Shown here piece by piece: positions 5,888 through 10,071 of a stretch of DNA of 10,071 nucleotides. Within the stretch, counting starts at the first letter, position 1; each line of letters begins with the position of its first letter. Made by a program: the position numbers and the translations under genes. This DNA comes from an uncultured Lachnospiraceae bacterium (lineage in GTDB: Bacteria; Bacillota; Clostridia; Lachnospirales; Lachnospiraceae), in contig CATYEA010000055.1 in NCBI GenBank assembly GCA_958405355.1, positions 1 to 10,071 of the forward strand, written 5' to 3'. The notes beneath the pieces were generated by a model. That model was not told the DNA's origin and ran no database searches. It saw only the letters and a program-made list of their open reading frames with translations.

Positions 5888-6740
5888 CATAAGCCTCCCT
5901 GACTACCCGTTGAAACGCATCTCGTCCAACCCGGTCCAATGTGAATTTAAATCGCTCACCAGCCTTTGCATTTTCTTCAAAAAACTGAATTGTCGCATCC
6001 GTCACCCGAAACAACTGCTCCTCCGTTTTTATCAATGGGAGCATTTCTGATCCCCGGGCGATCGTATTACCAAAAAGTCCCCCGAAGGTGACCATATAGG
6101 CGCTGTCGCCCCGCCATGCATCGAAAGGACAGCTCTTGACACAACGCCCGCAATAATTACATTTAGAAGCATCCATTGTCAATTGACCGTCTTTAATTTC
6201 AATAGCATTAACCCTGCAGGCCTTTTCACAGACGCCGCAAAGCGTACATTTTTCCTCATCCCAGTGTACATCCAGCGCGCCTTTGACGCCTAAATCATTT
6301 TCTTCTGCTTTCAGGCAGTTATTTTGACAGCCGGTGACACCAAATTTAAATTTATGCGGCAGTTCCCGTGCATAGTACCGCTCATCCAATTTTTCTGCAA
6401 TTTTATAAGTATCAATATTGCCGCTTGGACAGACCGCATTTCCCTGACAAGCCGTGACCGTGCGTACCCTCGGACCGCAGACTCCCGGCTTGCAGCCGCC
6501 CTTTGCCAATTCGGCCTTGACGATTTCAATATCCTCATATCTAACGAAGGGTATCTCCACCCCCTGTCTGGAGGTGAGATGCACATAACCGTGACCATAT
6601 CGATCGGCCACCTCCTGAATAATTCTCAAATTTTCCGTTGTCAGCGTGCCGCCGACAACCTGCAGCCGCAATGAAAAATATCCCTTTTGCTTCTGCCGCA
6701 TGAAACCGCCCTTTTTTAACGATGCATAATCAATCGCCAT
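5868..6740 (-). CDS. Small siroheme sulfite reductase with 2x[4Fe-4S] ferredoxin domain
   Basis: A 290-residue reductase expected to convert sulfite to sulfide with six electrons. Order: a half NiR/SiR ferredoxin-like domain (about 15-80), the siroheme/[4Fe-4S] cysteines Cys98-x5-Cys104 and Cys138-x3-Cys142, then an inserted ferredoxin domain with CxxCxxCxxxC at 165-175 and again at 194-204, and a C-terminal segment closing the siroheme domain. This layout resembles anaerobic sulfite reductase subunit C (AsrC) and the reductase half of F420-dependent Fsr, and is about half the size of assimilatory CysI. No AsrA or AsrB partners are present, so electrons may come from cellular ferredoxin. ATG at 6740 has AGGAGG at 6755-6750, 9 bases upstream. 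First gene of the sulfur-carrier operon; such a gene also accompanies the Wolinella homocysteine cluster. Nitrite reduction cannot be excluded from motifs alone. Confidence 0.85.
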   Translation of the reverse strand: MAIDYASLKKGGFMRQKQKGYFSLRLQVVGGTLTTENLRIIQEVADRYGHGYVHLTSRQGVEIPFVRYEDIEIVKAELAKGGCKPGVCGPRVRTVTACQGNAVCPSGNIDTYKIAEKLDERYYARELPHKFKFGVTGCQNNCLKAEENDLGVKGALDVHWDEEKCTLCGVCEKACRVNAIEIKDGQLTMDASKCNYCGRCVKSCPFDAWRGDSAYMVTFGGLFGNTIARGSEMLPLIKTEEQLFRVTDATIQFFEENAKAGERFKFTLDRVGRDAFQRVVREAYDGKDTK

Positions 6741-6770
6741 AAATATGTACCTCCTGCATAGAACAAAATA

Positions 6771-6819
6771 TTAAAAAAACCGGAGGCTCAAGTATCTTTT
6801 ATACTTAAAACCTCCGGTT
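6771..6819 (-). terminator. Strong hairpin terminator after yezD, in the leader of the sulfite reductase gene
   Basis: AACCGGAGG (6778-6786 on the plus strand) pairs with CCTCCGGTT (6811-6819), a perfect 9-bp stem; inside, AAGTAT and ATACTT add 6 pairs around a five-base loop. The minus-strand transcript then has seven T (6779-6773 region). It ends 30 bases before the sulfite reductase start, leaving hardly any room for a promoter in between, so it may also work as an attenuator. Confidence 0.85.
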
Positions 6820-6831
6820 CTCCGGTCAGTT

Positions 6832-6987
6832 CTATTTTGCCGGGCTGTTCAGCCTTAACTTTTCATGTTTTTCAATCTGTATGATCTTCCCGTCCTGAAC
6901 AATTACAGTGACAGAACCGAAGCGAACATCTTCAATAAATTCTTTAATTTTAATCAAATCTTCCTTCGTCACCTTTGTCTGTTCCAT
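6832..6987 (-). CDS. YezD-family small protein (DUF2292)
   Basis: A 51-residue protein: an N-terminal helix-like lysine/glutamate-rich stretch (1-21), then RFGSVTVIVQDGKIIQIEK (about 22-40), the recognisable core of the YezD/DUF2292 family. It has no cysteine, signal peptide or membrane segment. ATG at 6987 follows AGGGG at about 8 bases, and starts 15 bases after the Rrf2 regulator stop, so the two are cotranscribed; the terminator follows 12 bases after its stop. The biochemical function of the family is unknown. I recall these small genes often being near sulfur assimilation genes in Firmicutes, which fits here, but that is recollection rather than something shown in the sequence. Confidence 0.75.
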   Translation of the reverse strand: MEQTKVTKEDLIKIKEFIEDVRFGSVTVIVQDGKIIQIEKHEKLRLNSPAK

Positions 6988-7002
6988 AATAACGCCCCTG
7001 TT

Positions 7003-7449
7003 TTATATATAATACATATGCTGACCATATTTCTTGTTGTCCAGATAATTCTGCTCCAAATCCGCTAAAGTCAGATTTTGAAGAATATGATCCATCGCCT
7101 CATTGACCCGGTCAATGACTAATGCCTGAACGGTTTCCGGAATTCCCGGATAATCGTTCTCTCCCAATGCTGTCTCATCCTCGATACGATAGTTGCCCTC
7201 CAGGGCTTCCAAAATCTTTGCTACAGATATTTTATCCGCATCCTGGCTCAATAAATATCCGCCCTGAGAGCCTTTCACGCTTTTTACGATACCGGCTCTG
7301 CGCAGGCTCGCAAATACCTGTTCCAGATATTGTGGAGAAATGTTATTCCTATCTGCAATACTGTTCAATGCAACCTGCTCGTATTTTGAATTGACGGCCA
7401 GGTCAACGAGTGCGATCAGACCGTACCGGCTTTTCTTTGAAAACTTCAT
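7003..7449 (-). CDS. Rrf2-family transcriptional regulator, CymR-like
   Basis: A 148-residue winged-helix regulator. The N-terminus MKFSKKSRYGLIALVDLA and the helix-turn-helix region with SPQYLEQVFASLRRAG and KGSQGGYLL are typical of Rrf2 proteins. It contains no cysteine at all, so it cannot bind an Fe-S cluster in the manner of IscR or NsrR. Its ending, MYYI, is close to that of Bacillus CymR. CymR represses cysteine synthesis genes and in Bacillus senses O-acetylserine through a complex with CysK; here cysK is the gene immediately upstream, 32 bases away, in the same transcript. ATG at 7449 has GGAGGAG just upstream. Likely targets are the cysK promoter (autoregulation) and perhaps the other promoters of this island. 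The name cymR is suggested by similarity and context, not proven. Confidence 0.85.
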   Translation of the reverse strand: MKFSKKSRYGLIALVDLAVNSKYEQVALNSIADRNNISPQYLEQVFASLRRAGIVKSVKGSQGGYLLSQDADKISVAKILEALEGNYRIEDETALGENDYPGIPETVQALVIDRVNEAMDHILQNLTLADLEQNYLDNKKYGQHMYYI

Positions 7450-7481
7450 AGACTCCTCCGCAAATAGGCTTCATACAACAT

Positions 7482-8414
7482 TTATTCAGCAAATAAAGGA
7501 GTTGAATAGTATCTGTCGCCTGTATCCGGAAGCAGAACAACGATGGTTTTGCCCTTGTTTTCCGGACGTTTTGCCAACTGAATAGCGCCATATAAGGCAG
7601 CGCCGGAGGAAATACCGACTAAAACGCCTTCATGTTTTGCGATTAACTTACCTGTCGCAAAAGCGTCATCGTTTTCCACAGTAATAATTTCATCATAAAT
7701 CTTTGTATTTAATACATCCGGTACAAAGCCTGCGCCGATACCCTGAATCTTATGCGGGCCGCCTTTGCCTTCGGAAAGTACCGGAGAGCTGGCCGGCTCA
7801 AGAGCCACGATCTTAACATCCGGTTTCTTGGATTTCAAAAACTCGCCAACGCCGGTCAATGTTCCGCCTGTACCGACACCGGCAATGAAAATGTCCACAT
7901 TACCGTCGGTATCATTCCAGATTTCCGGACCTGTCGTTGCCTTGTGGATGGCCGGATTGGCCGGATTGACAAACTGTCCAGGGATAAAGCTGTTTGGAAT
8001 CTCCTTGGAAAGCTCATCGGCCTTTTCAATGGCGCCTTTCATACCTTTAGCGCCTTCGGTAAGAACTAACTCTGCGCCGTAAGCCTTCAAAATATTTCTG
8101 CGTTCGATACTCATCGTTTCCGGCATTGTCAAAATAATCCGATATCCTTTTGCTGCGGCAATTGCTGCAAGACCGATACCTGTGTTACCGGAAGTTGGTT
8201 CGATAATAACAGAACCTTCTTTTAAAACGCCTCTTTCTTCCGCATCTTCAATCATTGCTTTCGCAATTCTATCTTTAACGCTTCCGGCCGGATTAAAATA
8301 TTCAAGCTTCACGAGAATTGTCGCTTCCAGGCCTAAAGCCTTTTCAATATTTGTTACTTCCACCAGCGGTGTGTTTCCGATCAGTCCCAATGTTCCCTTA
8401 TAAATGTTTGCCAT
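7482..8414 (-). CDS. cysK: Cysteine synthase A, O-acetylserine sulfhydrylase
   Basis: Makes cysteine from O-acetylserine and sulfide with PLP. The 310-residue protein has all family motifs: GNTPLVEV (13-20), PAGSVKDR with the PLP lysine Lys47, PTSGNTG (73-79) that binds the substrate carboxylate, the phosphate-binding GVGTGGT (179-185), [11 protein letters not shown] (222-232) and GISSGAA (267-273) with the pyridine-contacting serine. The IQGIGAGF motif favours CysK over CysM. Starts at ATG 8414 with AGGAGG 8 bases upstream. It is first in an operon with the CymR-like regulator and yezD. Since a sulfur-carrier operon lies just downstream, this enzyme may use the carrier thiocarboxylate as sulfur donor, as mycobacterial CysM does; whether its active site is open enough for that cannot be judged from the sequence. 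No serine acetyltransferase gene is in the window. Confidence 0.93.
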   Translation of the reverse strand: MANIYKGTLGLIGNTPLVEVTNIEKALGLEATILVKLEYFNPAGSVKDRIAKAMIEDAEERGVLKEGSVIIEPTSGNTGIGLAAIAAAKGYRIILTMPETMSIERRNILKAYGAELVLTEGAKGMKGAIEKADELSKEIPNSFIPGQFVNPANPAIHKATTGPEIWNDTDGNVDIFIAGVGTGGTLTGVGEFLKSKKPDVKIVALEPASSPVLSEGKGGPHKIQGIGAGFVPDVLNTKIYDEIITVENDDAFATGKLIAKHEGVLVGISSGAALYGAIQLAKRPENKGKTIVVLLPDTGDRYYSTPLFAE

Positions 8415-8468
8415 TTTTCTTTCCTCCTATATCCCTATCAATTTACTATGATTAGTTTCATTGACTGT

Positions 8469-8497
8469 ATTATATCCATCTATTTCCTATTTGTCAA
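8469..8497 (-). promoter_or_regulatory. Perfect-consensus promoter of cysK
   Basis: On the minus strand, TTGACA (8497-8492), exactly 17 bases, then TATAAT (8474-8469). Both boxes match the sigma-A consensus fully. The predicted leader is about 50 bases, with no riboswitch-sized structure. Such a strong promoter suggests control by repression, in keeping with the palindrome over its -35 box. Confidence 0.88.
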
Positions 8498-8502
8498 GTA
8501 GG
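8486..8502. promoter_or_regulatory. 17-bp palindrome over the cysK -35 box (probable CymR-like operator)
   Basis: Plus strand CCTATTTGTCAAGTAGG: 7 of 8 base pairs match about a central T. It covers the whole TTGACA box, so a bound dimer would block RNA polymerase. The co-transcribed Rrf2 regulator is the natural candidate. The assignment of the regulator is inference. Confidence 0.55.
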
Positions 8503-8520
8503 TTTTATATGTTTTTTTAA

Positions 8521-9963
8521 TTATTTTTTCATACAAAGATGGACAGCTGTTGTTGTGAAGGTTTTCGGCAATGCCAGAATATTCGGATTCGCCCCCACGT
8601 ATTTTTTCATGGCGTCCTCCAATGCCTCCTCAAAGGTGGCTCTTGTCTTTAATCCCATACTCCGCGCCATTCCTGGCATTTTGGCACCGACAATATAAAT
8701 AGCGCTCGTATGCTCTTCTGCCAAATGGCCGCAGCTCATCATACTGAATCCGTGAAACGGATGAAAAGCATTTTCAAAGCGATATTTACGAATGTATTCT
8801 TCATTGGTAGCAAAATATTCACCATATTGATTCATATCTGCCAATGTATTCATACGGCCATGCTGAAATAATTCAAATAATTTTCTTGAATAAGGCCAGC
8901 GTTCCTCATGAAACCAGCCGTCACATATTGATGAAACAATAAAAACACACCGGTCCGATAAAATTCGTTTATGACGGATGACCTGTGCGCTCAATGCCTG
9001 CATCATTTGTATAGGATTTGTCCCCATCCCGTCCCCATAATGGAAATTCGTCGGCATTCCAAAAATAACCACATCATACTTTTTTTCAGCCCAATGGACA
9101 TAGGTCCGCGTATCGGCCATTTTCCAGCTTAGCGGCTGCATTTCTTTCGCCCATCCACTGTTAATTTCAATCTGTCTGGATTTTGTATCCAAAACCGCAT
9201 CACAGCAAAAGAATTTTTTGCCCATTTTTTCTTCCATCAGCATTCCTTGCTGATCGAATTTATGACGCATCTCACTATGGGCCGATACCGGTACAAAGTC
9301 TCCCCGGTGCATAATATGAGGGGTATGGTGAGCGCCAATACTGCGCCAATGGGAAATTCCGGTGGCGCAATGCTTATATCCTCCTGAGTAACCACCATAA
9401 GGATTTCCTTGTGTATGTCCGATCAGTATGGCAACATCCGCATCATAGACATATTTATTCATGATGACATGATCTCCCTGAGCCGTATACCCAATGTCTA
9501 CCAAATGTTCATAATCCTCACTGTCATGACTTGTTATCTGATCATATGGAAAAAATTCATCAAATAACGCTTCGCCCAATATGATCTTCATTTCTTCCTC
9601 TGTTGTTCTCGGGTGAAGTCCATTTGAAAACAACAGCAATATATCTTTTTTCTCAACTCCCGCCGCATAAAGCTCATCCAGACAAACCCGAATCGCTACT
9701 TTCCTATGCGATGTCGGCTGATTTCCTCCTTTGACAATATCCGGAATGACAATAACGACCCGGCTGCCTTTGTGTGCCAATTCTCTCAGTTCCGGCATAC
9801 CAACGGGATGCCGTATACTTTCCCATGTAGTATGATAAAGAGTATCCCAATCCTGTTTAATACATGGCGGATCCGGCACTGTCTCACCCGGAATAAACAC
9901 ATCCGTATTATCCGGCAACTCTGCGGACATCTTTCCACGACCATACTCAAATTCAAGCTTCAT
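8521..9963 (-). CDS. LarA-family protein (DUF2088), nickel-pincer racemase superfamily
   Basis: A 480-residue homologue of lactate racemase LarA, which uses a nickel-pincer nucleotide to racemise 2-hydroxyacids. Visible: PDIVKGG (74-80, in place of the usual D-x-T-R), GLHPRTTEEE (115-124) with His117 matching the first catalytic histidine, and GGYSGGYK (190-197) with Lys197 matching the cofactor-tethering lysine. His213 lies 16 residues later, the spacing of the nickel-ligand histidine. The position 10 residues before the lysine, His174 in L. plantarum LarA, is Asn187. LarA itself is about 425 residues. A longer start at 9999 is possible, but ATG 9963 has GGAGG 8 bases upstream and begins the conserved LEFEYGRGK region. 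No larB, larC or larE lies in the window. The substrate is unknown; the altered residues make a lactate racemase assignment unsafe. No terminator is evident before the cysK promoter. Confidence 0.82.
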   Translation of the reverse strand: MKLEFEYGRGKMSAELPDNTDVFIPGETVPDPPCIKQDWDTLYHTTWESIRHPVGMPELRELAHKGSRVVIVIPDIVKGGNQPTSHRKVAIRVCLDELYAAGVEKKDILLLFSNGLHPRTTEEEMKIILGEALFDEFFPYDQITSHDSEDYEHLVDIGYTAQGDHVIMNKYVYDADVAILIGHTQGNPYGGYSGGYKHCATGISHWRSIGAHHTPHIMHRGDFVPVSAHSEMRHKFDQQGMLMEEKMGKKFFCCDAVLDTKSRQIEINSGWAKEMQPLSWKMADTRTYVHWAEKKYDVVIFGMPTNFHYGDGMGTNPIQMMQALSAQVIRHKRILSDRCVFIVSSICDGWFHEERWPYSRKLFELFQHGRMNTLADMNQYGEYFATNEEYIRKYRFENAFHPFHGFSMMSCGHLAEEHTSAIYIVGAKMPGMARSMGLKTRATFEEALEDAMKKYVGANPNILALPKTFTTTAVHLCMKK

Positions 9964-10014
9964 TATGCATTCCTCCATTTTTGCTGCTATCCGGTCCATT
10001 CAAATCTGTCATAA

Positions 10015-10071
10015 TTACCCAATCTCCTCAGGAAAAACAGAAACCGAAATTTCCGCAGTCTTCAATTTATT
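10015..10071 (-). CDS. Possible C-terminal end of an upstream gene (partial)
   Basis: From the window edge, one minus-strand frame is open for 18 codons and ends at TAA (10017-10015), 51 bases before the preferred larA start; the other two frames are closed at once. The residues end ISVSVFPEEIG. This is too short to identify or to prove as coding. If real, the gene is probably cotranscribed with the LarA-family gene, as no promoter is visible between them. Confidence 0.35.
   Translation of the reverse strand, partial: NKLKTAEISVSVFPEEIG

Noticed and set aside
7003-7449. IscR or NsrR-type Fe-S regulator
   Set aside because: The protein has no cysteine, and no isc or suf genes are present.
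8415-8470. Riboswitch or T-box in the cysK, gshA or trans-sulfuration leaders
   Set aside because: The predicted leaders are only about 40-50 bases and show no aptamer-like fold or T-box sequence.
9964-9999. Longer start for the LarA-family gene at 9999, and a 19-residue leader peptide frame beginning near 10013
   Set aside because: The ATG at 9963 has a far better ribosome site and begins the conserved region. The short frame has a poorly spaced ribosome site and no family resemblance.
1-10071. Plus-strand open frames of about 60-140 codons scattered through the window
   Set aside because: They all lie antisense to well-supported genes, lack ribosome sites and recognisable motifs, and are the expected by-products of codon use.

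Overview
The window looks like chromosome of a low-GC Gram-positive anaerobe, most likely a clostridium and plausibly of the Lachnospiraceae. Evidence: strong AGGAGG-type ribosome sites, near-consensus TTGACA/TATAAT promoters with 17-base spacers, an Fe-S-rich sulfite reductase, a CymR-like Rrf2 regulator, and protein sequences of clostridial character. The family-level placement is an inference. All recognisable genes lie on the minus strand, densely packed. I see no mobile element, CRISPR array, tRNA or rRNA.

Layout, in the direction of transcription (high to low coordinates): (1) the last 18 codons of a possible upstream gene, then a LarA-family (nickel-pincer racemase superfamily) gene, 9963-8521. 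(2) A unit driven by a consensus promoter at 8497-8469: cysK (cysteine synthase), a cysteine-free CymR-like Rrf2 regulator, and a 51-residue YezD-family gene, closed by a strong hairpin terminator at 6819-6771. (3) A five-gene operon: small siroheme/ferredoxin sulfite reductase, TusA-like protein, ThiS-like sulfur carrier, ThiF/MoeB-like activating enzyme and JAMM metalloprotease, closed by a terminator at 4177-4125. (4) A unit driven by a promoter at 4113-4085: GshA-type glutamate-cysteine ligase, class II glutamine amidotransferase-like hydrolase, and a cytoplasmic C39-like cysteine peptidase, closed by a terminator at 1324-1286. (5) A monocistronic cystathionine gamma-synthase/lyase-family gene, 1149-4, with a promoter at 1233-1205 lying under a 26-bp palindrome.

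Apart from larA, the window reads as a sulfur-assimilation island. Sulfite would be reduced to sulfide. Sulfide would be loaded as a thiocarboxylate on the C-terminal Gly-Gly of the small carrier, activated by the ThiF-like enzyme. It would then pass to an O-acetyl amino acid by a PLP enzyme (CysK here is the obvious candidate) and be freed as cysteine by the JAMM protease. This parallels the CysO/CysM/Mec pathway of Mycobacterium and the HcyS/HcyF/HcyD/Sir pathway of Wolinella. The carrier has residues beyond Gly-Gly, so it probably needs proteolytic maturation first. The gshA unit probably uses the cysteine: gamma-glutamylcysteine would be made and then processed by the two hydrolases. No glutathione synthetase is present, and this three-gene cassette is the least explained part of the window.
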